Shown here piece after piece: positions 1-9,672 of a stretch of DNA of 64,000 nt. Every line of letters starts with the position of its first letter. The stretch's first letter is position 1. The stretch covers positions 434,001 through 498,000 of the forward strand of contig NZ_LYCS01000002.1 in the NCBI RefSeq assembly GCF_001659985.1, given 5' to 3'. Under the pieces are notes generated by a model. That model searched no databases. It was not told the DNA's origin and saw nothing but the letters and a program-made list of their open reading frames with translations. This stretch comes from Oceanobacillus sp. Castelsardo. GTDB taxonomy: Bacteria > Bacillota > Bacilli > Bacillales > Amphibacillaceae. The position numbers and the translations under genes were made by a program.

Positions 1-14
1 TTTCAGCGCTTTTC

Positions 15-1478
15 TTAGTTAAAATCAGGTGCTTCGTAACGAGCAGTTACAACTTTCTTACGAGTATAGAAGTCTACACTGTCTTTACCGTTAGCGTGTA
101 GAGTACCGTAGAAAGAATCTTTCCATCCAGAGAATGGGAAGAATGCCATTGGTGCTGGAACTCCAAGGTTAACCCCAATCATACCTGCATCAATATTTTC
201 ACGGAAGTAACGTACGGATGAAGTGTTCGTTGTAAAGATACAAGCTCCGTTAGCAAAGTTAGATTTGTTTGCAGTATCAACTGCTTCTTTCAAGTTTTTA
301 ACACGGATAACTGATAATACTGGAGCAAAAATTTCATCTTTCCAGATAGTCATTTCTGGTGTTACACCTTCAAAGATAGTTGGTCCAACGAAATATCCAC
401 CTTCTAGATCATCTTTACGACCATCTCTAACTAATGTAGCTCCTTCTTCCACACCTTTTTCAATGTAGCTAATCGTACGTTTTTGGTTTTCTTCACGAAT
501 AACTGGTCCTAAGAATACACCATCGTCAAGTCCGTTACCCATTTTCACGTTATCTGCAGCTTCTTTAAGTTTTGCCATAAATTCATCTGCAATGTCTTCT
601 TCTACTGTTACAACAGCACAAGCCATACAACGTTCACCAGCGGAACCGTACGCAGCAGCAATAATATCTCTAACCGCTCTATCCAAATCAGCATCTTTCA
701 ATACTGTAGTGTGGTTTTTCGCACCAGTTAATGCTTGAACACGTTTTAGATTCTCACTACCACGTTTAAATACATACTCACCTACTGGTTTAGAACCTAC
801 AAATGAAATAGCTTTAATTTGTGGATGATCAAGAATTCCATTAACAACATCGTGTGCACCGTGAACAATGTTGAATACGCCATCAGGAAGTCCGGCTTCT
901 TTAAATAGTTCTGCTAATTTTTCAGTTAGTAGTGGAGTTCTTTCAGATGGTTTTAATACGAAAGAGTTACCCATTGCGATTGCCATTGGGAACATCCAGC
1001 AAGGAACCATCATTGGGAAGTTAAATGGTGTAATACCGCCGATAACTCCGATTGGGTAACGATAGTTTGCTGCTTCAACATCTGTAGCAATATTTGGCAG
1101 GGAATCACCCATCATTAATGTTGGTGCACCAGCTGCGAATTCAACGTTCTCAATACCACGTCCAACTTCACCTAATGCTTCTGTTGTGTTTTTTCCGTTT
1201 TCAATAGTAATTAAGCGAGCTAATTCATCTTTATTTTTTTCTAATAATTGTTGGTAAGCAAATAGAATTCTAGCACGTTTTTGAACTGGAACTTTACTCC
1301 ATTTTTCAAAAGCCTTTTGAGCAACCTCTGCTGCGTAATCTACGTCTTCTTTAGTCGAGATAGGAACTAATGCAACGATTTCCTTTGTTGCTGGGTTATA
1401 AACTTCTTCATATTTAGTAGTTTTGCTTTCTACCCATTCCCCATTAATAAAGTTTTTTAGTTTTCTTGCTTCAGCCAT
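15..1478 (-). CDS. mmsA/iolA: CoA-acylating methylmalonate/malonate-semialdehyde dehydrogenase
   Basis: Oxidises malonate semialdehyde (last step of classical myo-inositol breakdown) or methylmalonate semialdehyde to acetyl- or propionyl-CoA in the cytoplasm. The 487-residue length equals that of Bacillus IolA. Visible marks are the NAD-binding [11 protein letters not shown] stretch near residue 150, [11 protein letters not shown] near 227, and the catalytic cysteine in SAGERCMA near 283. The usual ALDH glutamate motif (ELGGK) is replaced by ALTGAKNH, which is typical of the CoA-dependent branch. The start has GAGGAGG seven bases upstream. It stands alone with its own cre-overlapped promoter at 1576-1604. 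Valine catabolism is an alternative role, because no other iol gene is directly attached. Confidence 0.9.
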   Translation of the reverse strand: MAEARKLKNFINGEWVESKTTKYEEVYNPATKEIVALVPISTKEDVDYAAEVAQKAFEKWSKVPVQKRARILFAYQQLLEKNKDELARLITIENGKNTTEALGEVGRGIENVEFAAGAPTLMMGDSLPNIATDVEAANYRYPIGVIGGITPFNFPMMVPCWMFPMAIAMGNSFVLKPSERTPLLTEKLAELFKEAGLPDGVFNIVHGAHDVVNGILDHPQIKAISFVGSKPVGEYVFKRGSENLKRVQALTGAKNHTTVLKDADLDRAVRDIIAAAYGSAGERCMACAVVTVEEDIADEFMAKLKEAADNVKMGNGLDDGVFLGPVIREENQKRTISYIEKGVEEGATLVRDGRKDDLEGGYFVGPTIFEGVTPEMTIWKDEIFAPVLSVIRVKNLKEAVDTANKSNFANGACIFTTNTSSVRYFRENIDAGMIGVNLGVPAPMAFFPFSGWKDSFYGTLHANGKDSVDFYTRKKVVTARYEAPDFN

Positions 1479-1575
1479 GCTAAATTCCTCCTCATATATT
1501 TATCATTATAGAATACTAATCTACAACTCTCGCAAAACATAAGTGCCTTGCCTTGGTTAAATAACTTATGGTTAT

Positions 1576-1604
1576 ATAATAATACTGTTATCGCTTTCAG
1601 TCAA
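1576..1604 (-). promoter_or_regulatory. sigma-A promoter with overlapping cre, mmsA
   Basis: Reading the minus strand, -35 TTGACT (1604-1599) is followed after 17 bases by -10 TATTAT (1581-1576). The cre-like TGAAAGCGATAACA covers the -35 end and spacer (1599-1586). The same geometry recurs at 9430-9458, 12522-12550 and 43657-43685. CcpA bound here would block polymerase. Confidence 0.75.
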
Positions 1605-1751
1605 GAGTTATTATCACTTTTTGTTAACTTCTTTGTTAACTTTGTATGAACTTGGCCATAAATCAATAAAAATGTGAGATTTTAATTAGAATTTGATAGA
1701 TTGGTTTTTTTATATTTTCTAGAAAACTAGAGCAGAAGATTATTAATAAAA

Positions 1752-1799
1752 AAACTGCACATAATTATAGTTGCTAGACTAATAATTGTATGTGCAGTT
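1752..1799 (-). terminator. rho-independent terminator of the first MFS gene
   Basis: AACTGCACATA pairs with TATGTGCAGTT. On the minus strand the stem is followed by a run of seven T. Confidence 0.75.
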
Positions 1800-1816
1800 C
1801 ATTAGTATTGATAGAT

Positions 1817-3235
1817 TTAAAAACCAGCTGTCTTTGGATGTTCAACTTCATCATAGGATCTGAATTTTTGTTCTAGTTCTTCAAGTGATACACCTTTTGT
1901 TTCAGGTACATATTTTGCAACAAATAATACGGCAAAGACATTTAATACAGCAAATACAAAGAATGTAATAGATAATCCTACAAATTCTAGTAATATCGGG
2001 AATGAAAAGCTAATAGCAAAGTTGGTCATCCATAGTAAGAATACACTAACACCCATCCCAAGTCCTCGTAATCTTAACGGGAAAATCTCCGCTAACATTA
2101 ACCATGTTACTGGTGCAATCGCCCCTTGCATAAATGCTAAAAATGTAACCGTTAATGATAAAACAACATATGGAAGTGCAGCAGTTCCCTCTAAGACATT
2201 TGAGAAAATAGCAATAAGTGTTAGGGAAATGATTACTCCAATCTGACCAGTAATTAACATTGGACGACGTCCGACCTTACCTAGTAATCCAATTCCTATT
2301 ATTACTGCGATAACAGCAATTGCTCCGTTCGCAACATTACCAATTAATGCAGCTTGTGTTCCAAATCCTGCATCTCGTAGTATCTCTGTTCCATAATACA
2401 TAATAGAGTTAACACCAGTAACCTGTTGGATAACTGCAAGACCAATCCCCAATAGGACAATTCTTCTAATCCAAGGTACTGCTAAGTCTTTCATAGATGC
2501 CTTTTCAATATTTTCTTCAAGTTCAATATTATCTTTAATCTCTTTTAATTCTGTGTTCGCTTCTTGAACATCTCGAATTTCTTTTAGTATCTTAAGGGCA
2601 TCTCCCATTTTACCTTTTGCTGCATACCAGCGAGGGCTTTCTGGAACAGATAACATTCCAATCCATAAAACTACGGCTGGGAGCGTTGCAATAACAAGCA
2701 TAATACGCCATACACCAGGGTCTGCTACCGTAGTACCTAATACAGCGTTTGTCACATACGCCAAAAGCTGCCCAGTAACAATCATCAATTCATTTTGTGT
2801 AACCATTCGACCACGACGTTCTTTTGGAGACATTTCTGATAAGAATGTTGGCACGGTAACCGAAGCACCACCAACTGCTAACCCTAGGAAAATACGCGAG
2901 ATAACCATAATTGGCACGTTAGGTGCAAATGAAGTACCTAAGGTAGAAAAGAAAAATAATATTGCTAACCATAAAATTAATTTCCTGCGACCAATTTTAT
3001 CAGAAAGTTGTCCCCCAAACACAGCACCAAAAGCAGCACCGAATATTAATGAGCTAGAAACAAGGCCTTCCGTGAAAGCGTTTAAGTTTAACTGGTCTGG
3101 TAATGACATAAATGGAAGTGCTCCATTTATTACCCCTGTGTCAAAACCAAATAGCAAACCACCAAAAGTTGCTATCCATGTAATCTTAGAAAGCCTTTTT
3201 TTCCGATCGATTGCTGACCAATCATTTGTTGTCAT
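1817..3235 (-). CDS. MFS sugar porter, IolT-like inositol:H+ symporter
   Basis: Predicted 12-helix major facilitator of the sugar porter family, 472 residues, taking up inositol or a related polyol with protons. Family marks visible: DTGVINGALPF in helix 1, the GRRK loop after helix 2, PESPRWYAAKGK before the central loop, QQVTGVNSIMYYG in helix 7 and PETKGVSLEELEQ at the C-terminal end. It is a close paralogue of the porter at 33631-35067. GGGAGG lies seven bases before the ATG. Two LacI-type palindromes lie in the gap it shares with the divergent AraC gene. The exact substrate cannot be read from sequence; inositol is inferred from context and family. Confidence 0.85.
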   Translation of the reverse strand: MTTNDWSAIDRKKRLSKITWIATFGGLLFGFDTGVINGALPFMSLPDQLNLNAFTEGLVSSSLIFGAAFGAVFGGQLSDKIGRRKLILWLAILFFFSTLGTSFAPNVPIMVISRIFLGLAVGGASVTVPTFLSEMSPKERRGRMVTQNELMIVTGQLLAYVTNAVLGTTVADPGVWRIMLVIATLPAVVLWIGMLSVPESPRWYAAKGKMGDALKILKEIRDVQEANTELKEIKDNIELEENIEKASMKDLAVPWIRRIVLLGIGLAVIQQVTGVNSIMYYGTEILRDAGFGTQAALIGNVANGAIAVIAVIIGIGLLGKVGRRPMLITGQIGVIISLTLIAIFSNVLEGTAALPYVVLSLTVTFLAFMQGAIAPVTWLMLAEIFPLRLRGLGMGVSVFLLWMTNFAISFSFPILLEFVGLSITFFVFAVLNVFAVLFVAKYVPETKGVSLEELEQKFRSYDEVEHPKTAGF

Positions 3236-3330
3236 TCGTCTTCCTCCCTATTATTATTCTAATCGTATTAAATATAAGACTAGAATTTAATCTAGAATGA
3301 TGAACCTTCTCCCACAAGATGCCAATACAT

Positions 3331-3344
3331 TTAAAGCGGTTACA
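3331..3344. promoter_or_regulatory. LacI-type operator (degenerate)
   Basis: TTAAAGCGGTTACA, in reverse TGTAACCGCTTTAA. It matches the AACCGCTT variant also seen at 19920 and 38663. Confidence 0.45.
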
Positions 3345-3491
3345 AAAAGAGATTGAAGAAAATTATTATATTTTCTCTCCTTTCTTCCACTAAATTTTTA
3401 TATTATTGCGATAACACTTTTATTTTATTATACTATTAAAGAAAGGTCATTACTTAAAACTGCTATATTATTTAGAAATCTTGCTAAAGCA

Positions 3492-3505
3492 GGAAAGCGC
3501 TTACC
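3492..3505. promoter_or_regulatory. LacI-type operator
   Basis: GGAAAGCGCTTACC, an almost complete palindrome of the island-wide AAGCGCTT family, 86 bp before the AraC start. Confidence 0.55.
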
Positions 3506-3590
3506 TAATTTTGATAATCTTTAATTACACATGAGGCATCTATGCTGTCCATTTAATTAAATAATTATATGAAATATTGGAGGGTTTACT

Positions 3591-4421
3591 GTGTCAGAAA
3601 AAGGAGTATTACCTCAATCAAGAATATATTTTCATACAGCTAGTCCTTTTGCGAAAGAGGCATTATATTATCTTATAAGTGGAGGTAACTATACATGTTC
3701 CATCCCGTATGAAATTAATAGAGACAATCTTCCACAATATTTATTTATCTATGTAAAAAGTGGAAAAATGGAACTTCATTATAAAAATAATGTCAAAATA
3801 GTAAATGAGAACAACCTTATTCTTCTTGATTGTAATGAACATCATATATATCGTGCATTAGAACGAACAACTTTTGATTGGCTTCATTTTAAAGGTAATG
3901 CAAGCAGTGCTTATTTTGACCTATTATTTAAAAATAGTGAAAGTGTCATCTCTCTTGCAAACAATTGGACTATTACTAACTATATCAATCAACTTATTAC
4001 TAGCATGAAACAAAATAATGTAGATGAACATTCAGCTTCTATTCTTTTACATAAAATCTTTTATGAGTTAGAAATCATCTCCAACCATAGTCAAGATTCA
4101 CAAGATGAAGCGATTAAGCGCGTAATTCTATATATAGAAAACCACTTCATGGAACATATTACTATTGAAAATCTAGCAGAATATGCACAATTAAGCCCGT
4201 ATCATTTTTCAAGAGTATTTAAAAAACATACGAATCTGTCACCACATCAATATTTGATTAATACTCGTATAACATATGCGAAAGAATTATTATATTTTAC
4301 TACTATTTCCATAAATGAAATCGCATTCAACTGTGGTTTTAATAGCTCGGCGCATTTTATAACAACTTTTAAAAAACATACGAATCTTTCTCCTTCACAA
4401 TTTAGAAAGATGAAGTTTTAG
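3591..4421 (+). CDS. AraC-family transcriptional regulator 1
   Basis: 276 residues with an N-terminal cupin-like sensing half (about 1-150) and two C-terminal helix-turn-helix motifs (about 175-276; first near IENLAEYAQLSPYHFSRVFKK, second near INEIAFNCGFNSSAHF). It begins with GTG; GGAGGG sits six bases upstream. It is clearly a paralogue of the protein at 6722-7558: both begin with a GVLP...YFHTASPFAK...ALYYL pattern. It is divergent from the first MFS porter and converges on the TIM-barrel/oxidoreductase operon. The inducer is unknown; a sugar or cyclitol is likely from context. Confidence 0.88.
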   Translation: MSEKGVLPQSRIYFHTASPFAKEALYYLISGGNYTCSIPYEINRDNLPQYLFIYVKSGKMELHYKNNVKIVNENNLILLDCNEHHIYRALERTTFDWLHFKGNASSAYFDLLFKNSESVISLANNWTITNYINQLITSMKQNNVDEHSASILLHKIFYELEIISNHSQDSQDEAIKRVILYIENHFMEHITIENLAEYAQLSPYHFSRVFKKHTNLSPHQYLINTRITYAKELLYFTTISINEIAFNCGFNSSAHFITTFKKHTNLSPSQFRKMKF

Positions 4422-4485
4422 AAGGTACGAAATAAGCGAGTACCTGGTCAATAGAGCTGCAACAGGAAGTATGTTGCATAAATAA

Positions 4486-4528
4486 AAATAAGGTAGGTTT
4501 CATCCCATAGATAAAACCCACCTTATTT
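4486..4528. terminator. bidirectional terminator between AraC 1 and the TIM-barrel gene
   Basis: AATAAGGTAGGTTT pairs with AAACCCACCTTATT with one mismatch. It lies between convergent genes. Confidence 0.7.
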
Positions 4529-5431
4529 CTATACATTCTGGCTTACACTATTAATCATTCCAACACTTTCCAAATACTCTCTTGTTCGTTTTGCTATAGG
4601 TAGCGGTTTGTCTAAAGGCGCTGGATACATGTCTTGTTCAACGATCGCCCATCCATCAAAGTTTGTCTCTTTAAGAACCTCCATAATTGCCCGTACATCG
4701 ACAACCCCTTGATCTGGTTCACAGAAAATATTTTCCTTCACGGCTTCCGCTAAAGACCAATTCTTCTCTTGTTTTTGGTTCTTAACTTTAGCATCACAGT
4801 TTTTAATATGCAAATAACCAATTCGGTCATGGTGTTTTTTAATAAATGAAAAGGGATCCCCACCACTGTACACATGGTGGCCTGTATCGAAACATAATTG
4901 AATATCCGTATCTTTAAGCAAACGCTCAATTTGCTCTTCTGTTTCCACATGAGTTTCTCCATGTGGATGATAAACTGTTTCTAGTCCGTATTTTTCTTTT
5001 GCATGATCTTTTATTCGATTAATATTACGAATAAAAGAATTCCACTCTTTGTCATTTAATTCTTTCGGACGAATTAATTCACCGGTAAATAAATCCGTGT
5101 AAGTTGCGTCAATTAATACAACATATTTAGCAGTAGAAAATTGAACTTGTAATTTTGCCATCTCATCCAATTGTTGAATCATTTTATCCACATTTTGATC
5201 CGATGTTAAATCATCCATTAAAGTGGTCGCAACTAAATCGATGTTTCTTTTTTCTAATTCTTCTTTTAACCGTTCAGATTGATTTGGTAAATATCCCCAC
5301 GGCCCTAACTCAATGGCGTGGTATCCAGCTTGCTGAATTTCATCTAGACACTGATTCCATGGTGTTTGCTTTTCATCTTCTGGAAACCAAATTCCCCAAG
5401 AGCAAGGAGCAATCCCTAAATTCACACTCAT
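4529..5431 (-). CDS. TIM-barrel sugar isomerase/dehydratase, IolE/IolI-like
   Basis: Xylose-isomerase-like TIM barrel (AP endonuclease 2 fold), 300 residues from the chosen start. Metal-site landmarks are visible: the histidine run YHPHGETH near 155, LCFDTGHH near 180, YLHIKNCD near 207 and the terminal glutamate of AIVEQD. The start MSVNLGIAPCSWGIW is chosen because its ATG overlaps the upstream TGA as ATGA and GGCGGTG precedes it. It is translationally coupled to the Gfo/Idh gene at 5428-6567. It could be an inosose dehydratase or an isomerase for another cyclitol. Such pairs also act on 3-keto sugars, so function is not settled. Confidence 0.8.
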   Translation of the reverse strand: MSVNLGIAPCSWGIWFPEDEKQTPWNQCLDEIQQAGYHAIELGPWGYLPNQSERLKEELEKRNIDLVATTLMDDLTSDQNVDKMIQQLDEMAKLQVQFSTAKYVVLIDATYTDLFTGELIRPKELNDKEWNSFIRNINRIKDHAKEKYGLETVYHPHGETHVETEEQIERLLKDTDIQLCFDTGHHVYSGGDPFSFIKKHHDRIGYLHIKNCDAKVKNQKQEKNWSLAEAVKENIFCEPDQGVVDVRAIMEVLKETNFDGWAIVEQDMYPAPLDKPLPIAKRTREYLESVGMINSVSQNV

Positions 5432-6567
5432 GCTTTCACCGCCTTTTTCACGTTTACCCATTTACTTTCTTTAGCAGATTCTAAGATTGCATTAATTGTA
5501 GCATCTACTTTAGCACCAAAAGCAAAATCACAAATATAAGGTGTTCCGTTTTTTACAGCTGATAATAATTCATGAACTTCCAATATTTTAATATCGTTGA
5601 ATCCGATACCAATTCCTTGGGCTGGATTTAATGCATCAAATCCTCTATGCTCTGGTCCAAGATAAACCGTACGATATCCTCGATCCACCTCTTCATCGGA
5701 GTGGAAGTACACATTTACTTCATTTAAACGCTCAAGGGAGTAATGGACAGACCCTTTTGTTCCTTGAATTTCATAGGATAGATAATTCTTCCTTCCTGTA
5801 GCCACACGACTAGTGGATATATTACCAACCGCACCATTTTCATAGTTTGCTAGCATCGTAATTAAATCATCATTTTCTACCTCTGCCATTTCAGAAGACC
5901 CCTCTGATTTTGGTCTTTCTTTAATAAATGTCTTCGCCAGTGCGTTTACATTTTCAATATCACCTAATAGATATTGGGAAACGCTTAATAAGTGTGATCC
6001 AAGGTCCCCTAATGCACCACTTCCTGAGAACTTATTAATATGGCGCCATGTAATCGGAAGTTCCTCATCTAATAACATATCTTGATCGTATGTACCCGAA
6101 AAGCGCATAATATCTCCTAGTTTTCCAGAGGTAATTAATTCCTTAATATAATGTGTAGCCGGATTCATGACATTATTAAACCCAACATAATTCACTACCC
6201 CTTTTTGTTCCGCTAACTCTGCTAGCTCTTGTGATTCTTCAGCCGAAAGGGTTAAAGGTTTCTCACAATATACATGTTTACCATTTTCTAGTGCAGCTTT
6301 TGCAATTTCATAATGTAAGAAGTTCGGTGTAGCAATATCAACTACATCCACATTGGGATCCGTTACAACTTCATTCCAATCCGTTGTATAACGACGAAAC
6401 CCTAGTTTTTCTACAGCTATTTTTGCTGCATCTGCACTTACATCTGATACAAGTTCAAATACTGGTTTCCCACTCTCAGGTCCAAAAAGCAATAAAGCGT
6501 TTACAAAAGAGTTCGTATGAGATTTCCCCATCCATCCTGCACCAATTAAACCAATTCTAATATCCAT
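5428..6567 (-). CDS. Gfo/Idh/MocA family oxidoreductase A
   Basis: NAD(P)-dependent sugar or cyclitol dehydrogenase, 379 residues. The Rossmann motif GLIGAGWMGKSH is at residues 6-17, the catalytic lysine lies in CEKPLT near 100, and GDLGSH near 190 carries the histidine-bearing active-site segment. It is longer than the IolG-type members here and forms its own subgroup. It is first gene of a two-gene operon with the TIM-barrel gene (four-base overlap). AAGGAG precedes the ATG. An AraC gene flanks the operon on each side, which suggests control by that pair. The substrate is unknown. Confidence 0.85.
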   Translation of the reverse strand: MDIRIGLIGAGWMGKSHTNSFVNALLLFGPESGKPVFELVSDVSADAAKIAVEKLGFRRYTTDWNEVVTDPNVDVVDIATPNFLHYEIAKAALENGKHVYCEKPLTLSAEESQELAELAEQKGVVNYVGFNNVMNPATHYIKELITSGKLGDIMRFSGTYDQDMLLDEELPITWRHINKFSGSGALGDLGSHLLSVSQYLLGDIENVNALAKTFIKERPKSEGSSEMAEVENDDLITMLANYENGAVGNISTSRVATGRKNYLSYEIQGTKGSVHYSLERLNEVNVYFHSDEEVDRGYRTVYLGPEHRGFDALNPAQGIGIGFNDIKILEVHELLSAVKNGTPYICDFAFGAKVDATINAILESAKESKWVNVKKAVKA

Positions 6568-6721
6568 ATATTTATCTCTCCTTAATTCATATATTTTAAA
6601 TTATATTGCTATCTGAGTTATATTTTAATATACTTATTTCACTTGGTCATTACGATAAATTGCTATTTTTATTGTAAAATTTTGCTCTTAGTTTTCTCAG
6701 CTTAATAAAGGAGGATTTCTT

Positions 6722-7558
6722 ATGAAAGAAACGGGCGTCTTACCACCCTCTAAACTCTATTTCCATACCGCTAGTCCTTTTGCTAAAAATGCATTATATT
6801 ATCTTTCTAATGGGGGGAGATATATTTGTTCAAATAAATACATTATAGAAAGAGACAATTATTTTCAATTCCTGTTCATCTATGTAAAGAAGGGAAAAAT
6901 GGAGATAAGTTATAACAACCAAATTCACTATGCTGGCCCGCATTCATTCGTATTCCTAGATTGTTATAACCCCCATTTATACCGTTCCATAAGTGATCAA
7001 GTATCCTTTAGCTGGATGCATTTTACGGGAAATGCAAGCAGGGAGCATTATGAAGCATTATACAATTATAATGGTTGTGTTTTTCCACTAGAATCTAATT
7101 GGAGAGTACCCGATTATTTAGAACAGATTTTATCGATGATGGAAAATAATGAGGTAGATGAACAGTCGGCCTCCATTCTTATTCAGCGTATCTTTTATGA
7201 ATTAGATTTTATTTCTAACCACTCCGAGAGCGATACGATTGATGAGAAAATTACCAAATCGATTTCTTTTATAGAAAATCATTACATGGATGATATTAGT
7301 TTAGAAGAAATAGCAAATCATGTTAATATAAGTCCCTATCATTTTTCAAGAGTGTTTAAGAAATATAAAAACTACTCCCCACATCAGTATTTGATTAGTT
7401 ATCGGATTAATAAAGCTAAAGATTTACTCCATCATACAACAATATCTGTTAATGACATTGCATTTAAGTGTGGTTTTAATAGTGCATCCCATTTCGTAAA
7501 TACATTTAAACGCCATACAAACCTATCACCAAACCAATTTAGGAAAATCAAATTTTAA
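6722..7558 (+). CDS. AraC-family transcriptional regulator 2
   Basis: 278 residues, the same architecture as the AraC protein at 3591-4421: N-terminal sensing half and a C-terminal double helix-turn-helix ending SPNQFRKIKF. AAAGGAGG lies upstream of the ATG. It is divergent from the Gfo/Idh-TIM operon across about 150 bp and converges on the first SSS symporter. It most simply regulates the neighbouring operon or the symporter. The pair probably arose by duplication and then diverged in the sensing half. Confidence 0.88.
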   Translation: MKETGVLPPSKLYFHTASPFAKNALYYLSNGGRYICSNKYIIERDNYFQFLFIYVKKGKMEISYNNQIHYAGPHSFVFLDCYNPHLYRSISDQVSFSWMHFTGNASREHYEALYNYNGCVFPLESNWRVPDYLEQILSMMENNEVDEQSASILIQRIFYELDFISNHSESDTIDEKITKSISFIENHYMDDISLEEIANHVNISPYHFSRVFKKYKNYSPHQYLISYRINKAKDLLHHTTISVNDIAFKCGFNSASHFVNTFKRHTNLSPNQFRKIKF

Positions 7559-7572
7559 AAATCTGAAACTGA

Positions 7573-7613
7573 AAAAAAGAAACCAGCACATTTACGTGCT
7601 GATTTCTTTTTTT
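7573..7613. terminator. bidirectional terminator between AraC 2 and SSS 1
   Basis: AAAAAGAAACCAGCAC pairs with GTGCTGATTTCTTTTT around a six-base loop, with A and T runs on both sides. Confidence 0.85.
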
Positions 7614-7623
7614 GCTTTCGTTC

Positions 7624-9216
7624 TTATTGAGCAAGTACAAGCGGAGAAAATACAATATATGCAACAAGCATTGTCACTATAACTAATCCACTTACAAGAT
7701 AACGATGTTTCCATTGGCTAAGTTCAACTTTGCTTTGCTCTTGGAAAGCAAATGGCTTATCTAGCGGTTTGATTCTTCCTATAACCCATAAAACAAATAC
7801 ATCAATTGGGAATAGAACACTTAAGATGTATAAATAATGAATATCGGTTAAGAATGCCTGCGCAAGTAAATAAGCTACAATATGGAATACAAATGTAATT
7901 TTAGCCCCTAGAGCTGTAACATATTTCGAATAGAAACCTAGTACAATAATGGCCAGAAGTGGCATACTATACAATCCATAGAATTGTTGAAGAAGTGCAT
8001 ACAATCCACCTGGAGCAAAGGAAATTAAAGGCGCAATAATAATGGATATCAATCCAACAATAATTGTTGTCATTTTACCTGCTCTTGCAACTTGGGCTGT
8101 TGAAGCATTTTTATTAAAAATGGGTTTGTAGAAGTCTAGGGTAAATAAAGTTGCTGTTGCGTTCAATGATCCAACAAACGAGCTTAAAATAGCCCCGAAG
8201 ATAACTGCCCCAAAAATACCATAAGACCATTCAGGCAAAATAGCTGTAAGCAAACTTGGATAGGCGTTATCAGGATTTGCTAAAGAATCTCCAAACATAA
8301 CAAAGGCGATAATACCTGGGAAAACTAAGAATAATGCGCCGAAGATTTTAAAGAAAGCTACATATAACGCACCTTTTTGACCTTCTTTTAAGTTTTTACC
8401 TGCAAGTGTTTTTTGAACAATCATTTGGTTTGTACACCAGAAATATAAATTATTGAAAAACATACCTAAAAACAAAGTTGGCCATGGAACAATCTCCGAA
8501 TCAATTGCACCAATTGCATTTAATTTTTCTGGTGCCGTCTGCCTTACTACATCAAGTCCACCAAGGAAACTTCCATCTCCTATTATCATTAAAGCAATAA
8601 CCGGTATAGATAACCCACCTATAATTAATCCAACACCATAAATCGTGTCACTGTGGGCAGCAAGCGAAAGCCCTCCAATAAGTAAGTATAAAAGACCAAC
8701 AACACCAATAAGAGCAGAAATGAGCCCGACCGCAACTAACGGATCGACACCTAATAGTTCATCTACATTAAAGATTTTGTTAAAAACAAGTGATCCAGAG
8801 TATAACACAACCGGTAAGAAAGAAGTCATGTAGGTAAAAATGAATAGGAAAGAAAGAATCCTTTTCGTAGCTGTATCGTAACGAATTTCAACAAAATCCG
8901 TAATCGTATCTACACCATATTTCATATACTTTGGTAAGAAGACAAGTGCTAAAAATACTAATGCAATAGCAGCTGTAACCTCCCATGCCATTACTTCCAT
9001 TCCCACCATATAACTTTGTCCATTTTGTCCAACGAGTTGTTCCGTTGACAAGTTCGTCATAATAACGGTTCCAGCAATTGTAATACCTGTTAAACTTCTA
9101 CCCCCAAGGAAATACCCATCAGAAGTATCCATATTAACAGCTCTACTTTTTCTATATGCATAAAACCAAATCCCACCAATAATTAATACAAAACTAGCAA
9201 AAATAATACCATACAT
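7624..9216 (-). CDS. Sodium:solute symporter (SSS family) 1, SglT-like
   Basis: Na+-coupled sugar or inositol symporter, about 530 residues with roughly 14 hydrophobic helices. Family features include GGRSLTG followed by TNLSTEQLVGQNGQ near residues 40-68 and FNNLYFWCTNQMIVQ near 260. I choose the ATG at 9216 because its paralogue at 9673-11262 starts at the equivalent residue and a GGATGGG lies before it; an in-frame ATG at 9231 lacks a clear ribosome site. It has a cre-overlapped promoter at 9430-9458, about 210 bp upstream. Its substrate is inferred from the island. Confidence 0.85.
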   Translation of the reverse strand: MYGIIFASFVLIIGGIWFYAYRKSRAVNMDTSDGYFLGGRSLTGITIAGTVIMTNLSTEQLVGQNGQSYMVGMEVMAWEVTAAIALVFLALVFLPKYMKYGVDTITDFVEIRYDTATKRILSFLFIFTYMTSFLPVVLYSGSLVFNKIFNVDELLGVDPLVAVGLISALIGVVGLLYLLIGGLSLAAHSDTIYGVGLIIGGLSIPVIALMIIGDGSFLGGLDVVRQTAPEKLNAIGAIDSEIVPWPTLFLGMFFNNLYFWCTNQMIVQKTLAGKNLKEGQKGALYVAFFKIFGALFLVFPGIIAFVMFGDSLANPDNAYPSLLTAILPEWSYGIFGAVIFGAILSSFVGSLNATATLFTLDFYKPIFNKNASTAQVARAGKMTTIIVGLISIIIAPLISFAPGGLYALLQQFYGLYSMPLLAIIVLGFYSKYVTALGAKITFVFHIVAYLLAQAFLTDIHYLYILSVLFPIDVFVLWVIGRIKPLDKPFAFQEQSKVELSQWKHRYLVSGLVIVTMLVAYIVFSPLVLAQ

Positions 9217-9280
9217 AATCAACCCATCCATTCTATGAAGTATACTATTAGTTAGTTAAGCATTGAATATTCCGATTATA

Positions 9281-9294
9281 GACACCGCTTTCAA
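9281..9294. promoter_or_regulatory. weak cre-like site in the SSS 1 leader
   Basis: GACACCGCTTTCAA, reverse TTGAAAGCGGTGTC. It lies between the promoter and the SSS 1 start. The outer half matches cre poorly. Confidence 0.35.
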
Positions 9295-9429
9295 CATGCC
9301 CCAAAAATAATCAACTAGACATTACTTTTTAACCTTTTATATGCATATTTTTCTCTTTTCCACCACAACTTCACATAAAACTAATAATTATCAGTTTTAA
9401 AAACTAACAGATTACCAAGTTATGATTAT

Positions 9430-9458
9430 ATCATAATATTGAATGCGTTTTCAGTCAA
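9430..9458 (-). promoter_or_regulatory. sigma-A promoter with overlapping cre, SSS 1
   Basis: Minus strand: TTGACT (9458-9453), 17 bases, TATGAT (9435-9430). The cre TGAAAACGCATTCA overlaps at 9453-9440. Confidence 0.75.
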
Positions 9459-9615
9459 GTATTTATTGTAGTTTTTTGTAGATTCTTGTTTTTCTGTGAT
9501 TTATAAACCTCAACCAATCACCAACAATTAACAGAAATTTTATAATACTCTAAATAGTATTAAGGCAAGATGACATAAGAATGTAATCTATTGTTGACCT
9601 TTTTATAATTCAAAA

Positions 9616-9652
9616 AAGTTTGCAAGGAAAAGTACTTCTTTCCCTGCAAACT
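9616..9652 (-). terminator. terminator of SSS 2
   Basis: AAGTTTGCA...TGCAAACTT stem with one bulge, followed on the minus strand by six T. Confidence 0.75.
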
Positions 9653-9672
9653 TACTACTTCTTCAACTTTTA

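Larger units (their letters stand above)
3236..3590. other. intergenic control region between MFS and AraC genes
   Basis: A 355 bp divergent gap. It contains the two palindromic operator-like sites listed separately and AT-rich sequence. I see no small gene. Confidence 0.5.
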
